A stretch of DNA of 64,000 nucleotides, from the NCBI GenBank assembly GCA_003991915.1, contig RQTK01000232.1:165267-229266 (forward strand), in the 5' to 3' direction. Each line of letters opens with the position of its first letter. Positions within the stretch are counted from its first letter, which is position 1. Positions 35,208-47,269 of the stretch are shown piece by piece. The stretch comes from Elysia chlorotica (lineage: Eukaryota; Mollusca; Gastropoda; Plakobranchidae). Under the pieces are notes generated by a model. That model was not told the DNA's origin, made no database searches, and was given only the letters and a program-made list of their open reading frames with translations. Both the position numbers and the translations under genes were made by a program.

Positions 35208-38200
35208 CTGTAAGTAACAAAAAGAGATTAATAACTTCTGATCTATATGGCAATTTGCAAGGTAGAATTAATAACAACCACTTAGATAACCCCTGGACGC
35301 ATGATTTTTCACCACTTAAAAAAAAAATCAATGCATCTTTATTTTTCCATATTTTGTCATTCTGTTCTTTACATTTATTAATTTAATTGTTTTGCTTTCA
35401 GAATATATTATATATGAATGGTTTTGCAATCCCTTAAAATTTCTTTGATTTTTTTACAAAATTTTCAATAAAATGGCAAAATCTTTTTTTTTTAACTTTT
35501 TTACTACAAGTTAGTTAAAATATGCAAACATTACAAATCAGCCAACTGGAAAATCTAACAATTCACATTTAAATCTACATAGGAATGAATTAATGATACC
35601 AAAACCTAAATGATGATACATTTAGATCAGCTGATGGGCTGTCAGAGTTCCCGGCTCAGCACTTTCATCATCACTCTCCTAATCACTGTCAAGTTTGACT
35701 TTAGAAGTAGTTTCCTTTAGGTTGCTTCTATAGCATGTAAAGGAAATAATAAATCTGCCGGTCACACATGACCTTGGCGCCCAGAGCCGTTCTTCATGTT
35801 ATCGGACGTATATGTCCGGTGTGTCTCCAATGAGTTAACCTCCAACATGATCAGCAAGCTGGAGATTGGACGAATCCCAAGACTCAGTCTGACAACTGTA
35901 CGTTTGCCACAGAGACATTAGGAAGATACCATGACACTGTCTCAATGGTTACCAAATAAAGTGTGATGGCCATTCCTTGTGGTACACAAATATGGGCTGG
36001 TTGACTAAGCTGTACAGTCGCAGCTAGATCAATGCTTCGGACCTTTCTCTTCAGCTCTTTCCTGTCAACTGTATCTCTCACAACCGATCGGAAAGGGTCT
36101 TCCACCTAAGGCCAAGTCCAGAGGAACCTTCAGGCTAACTAACGCCTCGGTTCCTACCACTTTTAACATACCAGTAGAGGACAAAATCAACTAGATCTAG
36201 ATCTAGACCTAGGGTAGAATGCACAAACATGACCTAGCGTACATCTCGCCGTAAGCCTTCTTAATCTTAGGCTATATTGCTACGACGAGGCGTTAGCGAC
36301 GTCTAGTTTGTGCATTCTACCCTTGACTAGCTAGATGAGATGAAAATAGATTGATCAGTTAGATTTCTAGATGAGGATTGAACCGTCAACATTTCGAAAA
36401 GAAAAATTGCACGTTCTACTCTTGTAACAATAAGGCTATATATTCAGGTCTAAATAGGCCATAAATTGTAAATTAGATCAACACTGTATAGATAATTGAA
36501 GAAGAAAAAAAATATCCATTTACCACAGTTGTATCTCCTCAAAGATTTTGGACAGGGCTTTGGTGTAAGGTTTGCCAGCAAAGGTTGAGCAAAAGCCGGT
36601 TGCTGGACAAATTTACAAAAACAATAGTTCTTATCGATATGTTTTAAAAAAGCTCGATACATTGCAACGTCTGAGTAAGGCCGTTGTGAGTTCGTTTCAC
36701 CTGATTTAGGTAGTAAATAAGTATGATTTGTATCTGTTGAATGAAACAGAAGATGTTATCAACAGATGATGAATCTACCAAAACACAATAAAATGGACAG
36801 TAAATGGCTATAACAAAATTTTGTTTGATTAGCAATTATGGCTGTTCATTAGTCCGCACAGAAACGTTTTGTGTTATCAGTGTGCGGTATTTGAGTGAGG
36901 TTCCATGGTGTTTTTTGCCCTCATTGAACTTGTTAATAAAAAAAGAACGTTTCCATTCCTATTTTTAAAAGATAACAGTGTATGTGATCCTGTAAAAAAT
37001 CAAATAGGCCTTAGTTCAATTTCCTGATAACCGCAGACTGAATGGAAACCGTTTGGGGTCGAGTGTAATAATTATTATTATTACATAAATAATACTGAAA
37101 CACGTTTGGAATTGAATTCCCTATAGTAAACTGTAAGCTGTCAGAATACGGATTAAAACGTATGTTTACCACGATACACATAAGCACGATTGGCTGTCTT
37201 GCAATAAAAGTTTAACTGTAATCCACAGATGTCTATTAATAGCATATGTGCTGATATCATAACCATATGGCGATCAATAATACAAGGTAATCCAGCGTCC
37301 GAATTTGTGAGATGGCCCAGATCACTGAGCCTATATTCAATTGTTTTGGTGTGCGCAATTGGTGCACACATACCAAACAAATTACACAGGTTGTATAGTT
37401 GACCACTCTGCATAATTTAATTATTTTTTTTTCCATCATTGTAGACCTGAAGGTACCTGAGGGTGAAAATTGAACTTTTATCTGACTTGCACTTCTCGAA
37501 CATCAACATCTGATGATATTTTTCTTTTTTTATCGATTTCATAAAGATATCCTTGAGAGCGTTTTTCAGCTCTTGTAATTTCGTCGTTAGTAACGAATCA
37601 AAAATTGGTATAGGCTACAAGGCATTTTAACCAGTTTGGTAATCTTTACTTATACATGAAAATAATGTTCTTTCTTTATTTCCATTTCAATCATGCATTC
37701 TCACAAATATAATATAATTTTGTTGTTGTTGTTGTTGTTGTCGCTGTTTTGTTTTTGTTTTTTTGTTTTTTAAAGGATAGAAGTGCGTCAAGAAAGATAA
37801 AATATATCTGTTAATGTTTTTTGTATTGTTTTTATCTAGGGGTCGGGTAGTATTTAAAACACACTGGTAAAAATGACTCGCGATGATATGATGAACAAAA
37901 CGCTTAATACGTGAAGTCATATAGTGTGACTGTCTTTAACAGCGTCGAAGTATGGACAAAAATCTGTTGCCAATGGGAAAAAAAACGTTCTTCTAACATT
38001 TCTTTCTACTGCTTCTTAAATATACGCATATCCCGACATCCCATGCTTATGGCTTCAGAAAACAAACATGTACATGTATTGCGAAAATATGTGGGTGTGT
38101 ATCTAAAGCTGAATCTGAGTGATAAATTACTAAACAGCTTCATAAATACTTAAGACTGAAATTATTGCTTTATATGTTGTGTTGTGTCATGTAATCTATT

Positions 38201-38652
38201 CAGAAATCGAGACAGAAACTCAGAAAAAAGCCTATCTCGTGTTAATTTCTATTCGAAATTTTAAAGAGAATAATATGTATTGCAGAAATCACCACAATGT
38301 AACCTACACATTACCCTTAAGCCTAAATTATCTCGTCCATCTTGTTTAAAACACTGTATAGATATACCGGTAGATACATAATTATGAAGTCCGTTTAATG
38401 TTTCCATAAAAAAACGTGTCTGTTTACAACCATCAACCTATAGTTGCTTCAAATTGTGAGGCATCCCTAATCAAAGCCTACCGATTATTAATAATCGTAT
38501 TCTGAATTTGATACCTTGCTTGTTTTATTTACAGGTTTTAATGGGTCTCATCATGTTCTCTTAGTCAATTTATAACAAATTATTGAAGTTCACACTGTAG
38601 TGAATATCAAGAATAATCTCTACAAGGACCATTGGTGGTTGATAAGGAGAGT

Positions 38653-38655
<3 letters not shown>
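35208..38655. other. Non-coding DNA upstream of enolase
   Basis: It should contain the enolase promoter and the 5' untranslated exon, neither of which can be fixed. A minus-strand donor-like CTGTG|GTAAAT at about 36521-36530 is one candidate for the untranslated exon but has no independent support. It also contains the palindromic MITE at 36211-36323, clustered TAGATC motifs at 36190-36207 and a short (TTG)n at 37721-37741. No protein-coding exon was recognised. Confidence 0.35.
36211..36323. mobile_element. 113-bp MITE with 18-bp perfect terminal inverted repeats
   Basis: The left end AGGGTAGAATGCACAAAC (36211-36228) is the exact reverse complement of GTTTGTGCATTCTACCCT (36306-36323). A related copy starts at 40127 (GGGTAGAATGCACAA followed by TCAAGACCTAGCTTACATC), which shows this is a dispersed family. 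Target-site duplication is not clear. The length is far too small to encode a transposase, so it would be non-autonomous. Confidence 0.75.
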
Positions 38656-38714
<59 letters not shown>

Positions 38715-38715
38715 G
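38656..38715. repeat. (CAA)n microsatellite
   Basis: About 18 CAA units with one CGA interruption near 38703. Confidence 0.95.
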
Positions 38716-39327
38716 AAAAACCCTACACATGTGTACGACTAGTGGTTTGTATTCTTATCCGTATTACTTCATAAACAAAAAGATAGGTTATTCGACCTAG
38801 GTTACATTGATAGTTTATATAACATTTATTTTTTGTCGGTTGAGAAATTAATTGTTCTTTCTTTTCGTCTAAATGTGTGTTGTTGTTTTTTTCTCGACAA
38901 AATTGCCGTCGATTCTACCTCGTTTATTCTATAAATCAAACCATAATCATGTTCCCTCATTACTTCTGAATAATTGTTCTTTATTTTTATTATTTTTCCG
39001 ACAACATTGGTATTGGTCCAACTCCTTTAACTCTATAAATATAGTATAAATTAAAACACCGGTTTGGGAATTTTTATATCGCTAATAATATAAATGTGCA
39101 TATCGATAAAAACATTCAAAACAACCCACACACTGTAAAATAAGTTATAATGACCTTGGGCGTAGAAAAAGACCTTGACCTTAAACATTACCCTTTGTCA
39201 CCGGAAAAGGTGAAGATTCTTCCTTGGCAAAGCAAAAAATTCACAATAATCATGAGTTTTGAAGTACGGTGCACTGTAACATGCATAACCATCACAATTT
39301 TTTAATAGATTACATTGTATATCATAA
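38716..39327. other. AT-rich spacer
   Basis: Nothing recognisable was seen on either strand between the (CAA)n and (TCC)/(TTC)n arrays. Confidence 0.4.
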
Positions 39328-39492
39328 CTCCTCCTCCTCCTCCTCCTCTTTCTCCTCCTCCTCCTCCTCCTCCTTCTTCTTCTTCTTCTTCTTCTTCTTC
39401 TTCTTCTTCTTCTTCTTCTTCTTCTTCTTCTTCTTCTTCTTCTTCTTCTTCTTCTTCTTCTTCTTCTTCTTCTTCTTCTTCTTCTTCTTCTT
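39328..39492. repeat. (CCT)n-(TTC)n compound microsatellite
   Basis: About 45 bp of CTC/CCT units grade into about 120 bp of pure TTC. It is a polypurine/polypyrimidine tract with mirror symmetry, capable in principle of forming triplex DNA. It sits in intergenic sequence, so the poly-Glu, poly-Ser and poly-Phe frames across it are artefacts. Confidence 0.95.
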
Positions 39493-39705
39493 TCTTTTTT
39501 CTGGAGCCTGGAGTTAGCTCCTCCGTTCTTTCAAAGTATATTACCAAAGAAATAATAAATGCATTGTAGCCATAGCTGTAACAGTCTACCTCTGACAAGA
39601 TTGGTTTACTGCCGAACAACAGCGATTTCATTTGACAGATGTCCGAATTTGTTGCGGTTATATTATAACTCGAAGTAATAATAATAATCGTAATGATAAT
39701 ACTGG

Positions 39706-39876
<171 letters not shown>

Positions 39877-40126
39877 AGTTTATATATAGACGAAACAAAA
39901 GTAGGCATTCATACAAGAACAGGATTTGCCTACATTATCAAGCTGGGCGATCGAACAACAGCTTTTTAAACGTCGTCTTTGAGTTCAACTTCTTTGTTGA
40001 TTGATAGTGGGCAGAAGACACGGATAGGTCCAAATCAAAGACATTTCCCAAATGTAACCACAGTGAAAGAATATGTTTAAAAGCTAGAATGTTTCTTTAC
40101 TTCACCAGCCGAGCGTACCGCACGAG

Positions 40127-40205
40127 GGGTAGAATGCACAATCAAGACCTAGCTTACATCTTGTCGTAACAATAAGAATAAAAAGACTTGCGACGAGACG
40201 CAAGT
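40127..40205. mobile_element. Second, incomplete copy of the AGGGTAGAATGCAC MITE
   Basis: GGGTAGAATGCACAATCAAGACCTAGCTTACATCTTGTCGTAA aligns with the left half of the MITE at 36211-36323, and GACGAGACGC matches part of its right half. The right terminal repeat is lost where a LINE fragment begins. Confidence 0.55.
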
Positions 40206-40640
40206 TTTGGTAGGATTTTACCTGTGCTTCCCAGGTCACCCTTGGATCAAAAGTTATACCAGGACATTTGGGGTTGACTTTATCTCTGCTGATGTGCATA
40301 TCTAGTGTGAGGGTTAACTTTTTGTTGTTTATATGGTGAAGATAGTACAGGTGGTCATTTGTGCCTTTGCGCATAGGTCCGCTCTGTTCAGAGCCTATTG
40401 GAGTCTTGTTTTGACTGTTCATATGTACTGATCCGTTGCCCAAAGCGCAAGATCATCTGCATAAAGACCTGCGTTGACTCCTCTGCGTATGGCATGATAT
40501 AATTATATTGAGAAAAGTGTTGGGGATCACACACTTCCTTGGGGGACACCATGGTGAAGTGTGAGGCGGTGGCTTGTGTCTCCTTGAAACCATTATCTCT
40601 CTGCTCTGTCGCAGAGTCAGTGGTTCAGCATTTGTGCATT
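40205..40640 (-). pseudogene. LINE (jockey-type) reverse transcriptase fragment
   Basis: The minus-strand frames give degraded RT motifs in order: LRQSREIMVSRR, then VISNTFLNIIIS-like (a corrupted GVPQGSVLSP...LFNI block), then SLCR, a stop and CALGNGSVHMNSQ (a corrupted YADDLAL region), then PGITFDPRVTWEAQVK (the LGITFDxxLTW motif). Stops and frameshifts make it inactive. It lies head to head with the Ty3/gypsy fragment. Confidence 0.7.
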
Positions 40641-40727
40641 TCACTCCACATAAATAATTTCATAAGCTTTTTAACAGGCCCATCTTCCATACGCTATCGG
40701 TCGCATTTTTTTTCTTCTCTTATCTTT

Positions 40728-41997
40728 GCAGGCGTCAATTCACGCTGATTACTGACACTAACCTCAGAAATACATTTTCAGTCCAGATAAAGGAATACCA
40801 GCTATGCATGCAGCCCACCAACAACGATATGCTGTATTTCTCCCAGGTTTCAATTACTCGATCGATTACATAAACTTCAAAGCAAATGCTATTGCGGACA
40901 GTCTCTCTATGCTCCTATTACCAGTTTCAGACACTGAGAGTGATACAAGTGTTGATACAGACGGGTTGGATTACCAAGAAGTCGTGGAGTCAATTCTTGT
41001 GAACGCGAAATCCACCGCCAAGGACTCCCGGCATGATTTCATCATAGCTCGAGTATTAAGCTTTGTGACCTAGGACGATGGGCCAAGTTCATTTGAACCA
41101 GAAATACGCCCCTTCCACACCAGAAGACATGAACTCGGTGTACAACAAGAATGTTTACTCTGGGGCCACAGAGTCATTCCAATCCGGAAAATAGCCCAAC
41201 AAATATTGCAAAAATTGCATCAAGGCAATCTGGGAATATCTAAAATGAAGGTCCTTGCGATAAACTACTTTTAGTGGCTCAGCATTGACAAGGATATTGA
41301 GACAATGTCCAAATCTTGCAACGAGTGCTCTGTGTCTCAACAAGATCCTCCTCTAACACCACTCTGTCCACGACAATGGCCAGAGAAGCCATGGCAACGA
41401 GTTCACACCGACTTCGCTGAATCATTCACGAGCCCAATTTATTGTATTTATTTATTTATTGTTGTTGACGCTCATACCAAATGGGCCGAATTTCTCCACA
41501 CATCCAGCACAACTGCCACGGCCAAAATCAAAATCCTCAGCTCTCTGCTTGCCAGATTTGGTCTACCCGAGCAAGTGGTTAGTGAGAATGTTCCTCAGTT
41601 TGCCTCTGATGAGTTTAAGAAGCTCATGAATTCCTACAACGCCAGACACATTCGCAGCGCTCCATATCCAACAACAAACGGTCTCGCAGAACACATGGTT
41701 CAAACTTTCAAGAATGCCATGAAAGCTGCAAAGAATGACCAAGTCAGCATGAATATAAACATTTCAAGATTTCTCTTGGCCTACCGGAATTCACCACACT
41801 ACACTACTGGCGAAACTCCGGCTTCATTAATGTTTGGTCGACGGTTCAGAACACAGTTCGATGTCTCCATGCCCAACGCGAGCACCGCAGTCGCAACCAA
41901 ACATTATGTTGCCAAGAGAAGCCCATTCACATGCTGCTCCATGATTTGCAACCATCACTTACATTCGCAACACACTGCAATTCTTTCTCACACTTAG
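40728..41997 (+). pseudogene. Ty3/gypsy retrotransposon fragment: RNaseH end and integrase
   Basis: RRQFTLITDT, then after a frameshift PDKGIPAMHAAHQQRYAVFL and IADSLS, form the end of RNaseH. The next block HQGNLGISKMK...CNEC is the integrase zinc finger, with the second His replaced by Asn and a stop before WLSIDKD. The integrase core is open from 41305: HTDFAE, VVDAHTKWAEF, VSENVPQFASDEF and NGLAEHMVQTFK. The second catalytic Asp of the DDE triad (normally in SDNGPQF) is Glu here. The ORF ends at 41997 with no chromodomain or LTR found. It is a dead fragment. Confidence 0.88.
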
Positions 41998-42514
41998 CTT
42001 AGTTTGATAAAATAAAGCTCTCATAGCGTTACCCATAACGAGACCTTCCAATGAATCTATAGCCAGAGTCTTAAATTAATTGATCACACGAAACAAATCT
42101 TCTGAGGAACCCACGTCTTTGGAACTGAAAATAAACAATTTACCCCCAAGCTGCAAGAGACGTCCCAAGTCTAGCACTAACTCCCTCAATACCGTATGTT
42201 TAAGTAAATAAAAAAAAAGTCCATTTCTTTCAATAAAGAGGGAGTAATAAGATTGTGGTATATTCAATATATTCACTTTTCAACACCCTCGTGTATTATC
42301 ATTATTATTAGTTTCGATATTAACAAAAAAAAAAAAAGTTAATTCCTACTCCGGGCACCGGTGTAACCGGCAATCATGGATTCAGTCATATCAATAAAGT
42401 ATGAGAAACAAATGTTTTAACAACCACAAAACATCACAACATCACCAATCATAGAAATTAAAGGAGTCACTGTTACCACTAGTGTATTGTAGGCTATTAA
42501 CTGTCTGTCTATAA
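41998..42514. other. Intergenic sequence after the gypsy fragment
   Basis: AT-rich with no LTR, polypurine tract or gene recognised. Contains a poly-A run near 42325. Confidence 0.35.
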
Positions 42515-42645
42515 TGTGACCGGCTGAGACAGGAGTCATGGTATCCCCACCCTGTCCCGTCATACGTCCGTCTTGGGGCCCGTCCACAATATAGCCTATA
42601 TAATGCTGATATTGGGCGCCAAAACCAACTCAACTCAACTCAACA
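42515..42645 (+). repeat. SINE body and tail, 5'-truncated
   Basis: TGTGACCGGCTGAGACAGGAGTCATGG through GCCCGTCCACAATATAGCCT to the CAACTCAACTC end closely matches 60710-60850, with an internal deletion of the GTGTGTGGCAGCACATAAAA block. Confidence 0.8.
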
Positions 42646-42864
42646 GTCTGTCTAGGACATGACGTATGTCTCTAAAACTCAGATACAGTGATTTTCCTTT
42701 TCTAATTTTCCTGTCGCGGTTTGTTTCTCGTAGGGTTTCGGAATGAGATTCACGATTTGTGATTTTTTTTTTTTTTTTTTTTTTGCTTAGCCATCAAAAC
42801 AGGCCACTCTACGTGAGCGTCTTTTTTTTAGCTCTTCTTCTGAAAATCTTAATAATTATAGCCG

Positions 42865-42996
42865 ACAATATTTAAGTAAATAGTTCTACTTCTAATAGCT
42901 TACGATATTAGCGTTGATACTGAATGATGACGCCATATGGGGAAAGAATACGAATTATTATCACACATCTCATTGTTTCTTCTTCTTCTTCTTCTT

Positions 42997-43026
<30 letters not shown>
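42865..43026. repeat. Copy 1 of a 436-bp-spaced direct repeat ending in (TTC)n
   Basis: About 112 bp from ACAATATTTAAGTAAATAGT through GATGACGCCATATGGGGAAA to CTCATTGTTTC, then about 16 TTC units. The same block recurs at 43301 with no visible substitutions in the unique part. Confidence 0.9.
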
Positions 43027-43027
<1 letters not shown>

Positions 43028-43300
43028 ATCCCCATTAAATAGAACAACAACAATAACACCGTCGACAGCAACAACAACAACAAAAACAACAACTTAAAAA
43101 ACACAAAAACAAAACATCGAAGAACTAATAGGAAAATTTGTAAAAAAAAAAACACTTTGTGAACAATATTTTTTTTTATAGATTACTCACTGCTGCAACG
43201 ATATAACTATAGCAACTACTTAATTTCTTGATGTTTTTTTTGAGAGAATGCAATGTAATGATTGATGAAGACTCACAAACATTTGGAATGATAAAAACCA

Positions 43301-43518
43301 ACAATATTTAAGTAAATAGTTCTACTTCTAATAGCTTACGATATTAGCGTTGATACTGAATGATGACGCCATATGGGGAAAGAATACGAATTATTATCAC
43401 ACATCTCATTGTTTCTTCTTCTTCTTCTTCTTCTTCTTCTTCTTCTTCTTCTTCTTCTTCTTCTTCTTCTTCTTCTTCTTCTTCTTCTTCTTCTTCTTCT
43501 TCTTCTTCTTCTTCTTCT

Positions 43519-43557
<39 letters not shown>

Positions 43558-43567
43558 TCTTCTTCAG
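43301..43567. repeat. Copy 2 of the direct repeat with an expanded (TTC)n
   Basis: Identical unique block to 42865-42976 followed by about 50 TTC units with a few TCC variants near the 3' end. The main difference from copy 1 is repeat length. Confidence 0.9.
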
Positions 43568-45942
43568 GCTTGCAATTGTAGATATTTTTGTTATTTAATT
43601 CATTTCACTCCCACACCCTCAAGTATACAATTTATTTAATTTTAATTTTTATACTCTCTCATGGAAGACTTCGACATCGCATGTTTGCATTAATGAAATA
43701 TTTCCTTCACATAACCAAAATCCAAACCATATTTTTACCAAATATTTGGAGAAAGTGGGTACTGTAAGTATACTAAAATTTAACTGAATGACACAAGAGA
43801 TATTTACATATTTCAACTTTTTTTTGGATTTACTATAAGACATTTTTCTCCTAAAATTTAAAAGAAAAGAAACATCCTGTAAAAATATCCTATTTAATGT
43901 AATATATGGTCAATTAAGTAAATACTAAAAATATGCTGCAAAAGAGTTGCATGTCTACATACACAAGGTTTATCGGCCATCTTTGACGTGAACTGTCGTG
44001 TTGGTAAAGTTGCCCAGGGTAATGTTTCTTCCTAACTTCTCTAACTCTCTGCCTGTGTTTGCTATGTCACTGAATTTTTAACCAAAAGATATTTCAGTTT
44101 AGTTAGACTCAAATTGAGTCACATAAAGCCTAATCTAAATCATCTATCTTAGTCGCTAGTGAGAAGTAGAAGAAATCACTAATCCAGATCTAAGAATCTA
44201 GAATCTAGATCTCTAGATCTAGATCTAGATCTAAAGATACCAAACTATAGGAAGATAGATCTAGTCTAGATCTAGAAATCTAAGCTGAGGAAGAACAAGA
44301 AAAAAATCACTCCAATTCCCAATCTTACAAGCCTGAAAAAGAAGAGAAAGAAATCATCTGGAATCCAAATCTAGAACTCTCCTAGTAAAGACCCCCTAGG
44401 GCTAGATCTAGGCCTACTGTGTCAGTTGTAACTTGATATTTAAAACTATTCCTATTTATAAGGGAAGATTTTAGATATAGAACTATCACAGAAATAGAGT
44501 GTTACGTCGAGACAAACAAAGCTGCTACCTGTGTCTCGTGTACCTCTAGCTTCTATCCACATGTTGGCACTATCGGTACTGGTTTATTTTGACCTGATAA
44601 AAATAAATACATACATGTGGTCTTAAAACTAAGCTCGGAATGTAGATCTAGATCTAATCTAGAATCTAATTATCTAGGTATAATCAATTCAATCTAGACG
44701 TATTGGTGTGCTTCGATGGACTCATCCATGCGTTCTGGTCATCACTTGGTGCATGGTCAACTTGGTTTGACTTTGAGTCATGCCGACTTCTAGAGACATT
44801 GATCAGTGTGCATGATTTTTTAAACGGTTTTTACTTGCAATTTGGTTGCACATTGTAGAAGACATTTGTAGGCTTGATGCGTTTGTGTCATTTCGTATCA
44901 TGTGCTGCGCAATACATTCATGTTTTAAGTGTGCACTAGATCATGTAGATGCGCCACTATGAAGCCAATGTAAGGTGGATACTTGGCATTAGGGAGAAAG
45001 ACACAATGATGCCATCGACTGCTGTTGCAGTGTTAATTGTTTTACCTGTGTTGGAACTGTATGTGGTCTTATCCGGGTTACCAATATCAACCGCTAGTTT
45101 ATCTGATTGAAATCGTTCATTCTTCAAACAAATTGATTTCTGCTAAAGTATACATGTGTTCGATCTGAGTCAGATTTTGTTACTATTAACTATTTCAACA
45201 ACGCAACCTCGATCAAACTGTTCTATGCCTATTAATAATTAACTTTGCGAATATGATGTGCTCTAGTCTGCTAGCTTAAAAAAAAATAAATCTAGATGTT
45301 GATCGAAGGCTAGATGTATCTACTTGTAATGTGATAGTTACATTGTATTGGTCGATCAGCATGTTCTGCCTGTGATACAATTTAGTTCTAAATTCATTTA
45401 ATGTAGTAGTTCTACATTTAGATTTCTGCTAATATTTCATTCTGACATTCTCATGCTTTGCTGGAATGTTTTGTCAAAGAGAAAGAGCTCCTTTTTTTCT
45501 GTTCATTAAAGGGACATACACTGCACAGTTAACATTTTACATAAATTCTGACTTATGAAACTAGATCAGAAGTAGAATAAAAGAAAAACTCTTTGATTCT
45601 TTGATACAGATTTTGATACATAAAAGAACCAAATGTGTATAATCTATGTCAAAATGGAACTTGGTATGAAATAAATCCATTGCACATTTTGTTTACCAGC
45701 AAAGTCTGTTAGCGATTAACAGTAGATGTAAGTCATTTAGTCATAGATTTTCCTTTAATAACTTTAATAAATGTAACCATTTATCACAAAGGTGGAGTGG
45801 TCACTTGAAATGATAAAACATTGCTTCCTTCTCTTGTCTCTTCTGTTAATCTTGTTTTTAAAAAATGACTCTGAAAATTTGCCCACTCAGCATGTTTAAC
45901 TGCATTACTAATCAGAAATTATTAATATTTTTCTCTTTTCAG
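43568..45942. other. Upstream region of GIGYF
   Basis: AT-rich, with a cluster of TAGATC-type motifs at 44170-44290 and 44640-44665. It should contain the GIGYF promoter and any 5' untranslated exon. A GTGTTG|GTAAAG donor-like site near 44016 after a modestly GC-richer patch is a weak candidate. Nothing is proven. Confidence 0.35.
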
Positions 45943-47198
45943 TGTTTTCAATCCTCAAACTCGTGTATAATTCAACAGAACTTATTGGAAGTGCATTTCA
46001 TCTCAGGATAAAAATGGCACTCAAATTTGGTCCACAGTGGTAAATTTTTTACAGGCCCATTTTAATTTAATAATGGTTACTTTTACGAACACATTCTACT
46101 TTTTAGAAATTTACTTTTAGTGTCGAAAATAATATTTTTATTTTTAATCTTAAGTTCAAAGATCAAATAGTTATTTTATATTTATTGCACCGAACTCTGT
46201 CAAAATACCATAAATTAACTTTAAACCTAAAAAATTAAGTCTGTTTTTAGAAATTGACTTTGAAAAGTATTCTTTAAAAATCAATAAGGACATGAATTTT
46301 TTCTTCAAACATATCTTATTTCATAGGGGATTGAAATTCTTATCAGATACTGTGGCCTAGTAAAAGAGCAGCCTTTGAGTGGACTTACTTTCCGATATCT
46401 TTAGAGGCACCTTTCAAATGAAATTATTTCATGTCTACAAGTACAAGATTTTGTAAATTTTGATCAAACTCAAAGCATGTTACATTGGGCACGATGCCTT
46501 TTTTTGTTTCACATGGGTTGTAACCACTACAATTGACAGATGACTAATTATCAATATGTGTTTCTGTCGGGGGAAAGCAAGGAATTCTTAGAATCTCCTG
46601 TTCTCATTTAAAAGCAAAATGTTTTAAAATTGTCCCCCCAAAATTCTTGAAGCTCATTCTTGAAGCCTATTACTAAAAAATTCTGAAGATCAACAATTTA
46701 GGTACCTTATATTATAATTATTGCTGAATAGCGCTATTTATCAAACTCAAAATTTCTTAGCCCTTCAACTCCTCCACTCATGTTGTCTAACTCAGCTGGG
46801 TCAGGCTCGAATTCTTAGTCCTCCCCCTCTTTAAAATTGCATTTTACCACCATCTCATCAATCTAAATCTGACTCCTAATCATTTGCAATTTCATTGTAT
46901 TCAGGAGATCATCCCAATTAATTTCAGACTTAGAGTTGGGCATGGTATTGCTTGAAATCGTAGGGAAAAAAGAAGTTTGACATGCATTTGTAGATCAAAT
47001 TTTGGCCTAAAATTGAAACTAAAAAAAGCTAAATGAAGTATGAAGTGTCCTCAAAACTTGAGTTTTACATGGGATCTTCATGAGATTTTTGGAAGAACTA
47101 TGTTACAAAAGTAAACACATAAAAAGCGAAACTTAAAGGACGATAATGGGCGGTATATAGACCTTTCTATCTCATTCCCTCTCTGGCTCTGCCCGTTT

Positions 47199-47269
<71 letters not shown>

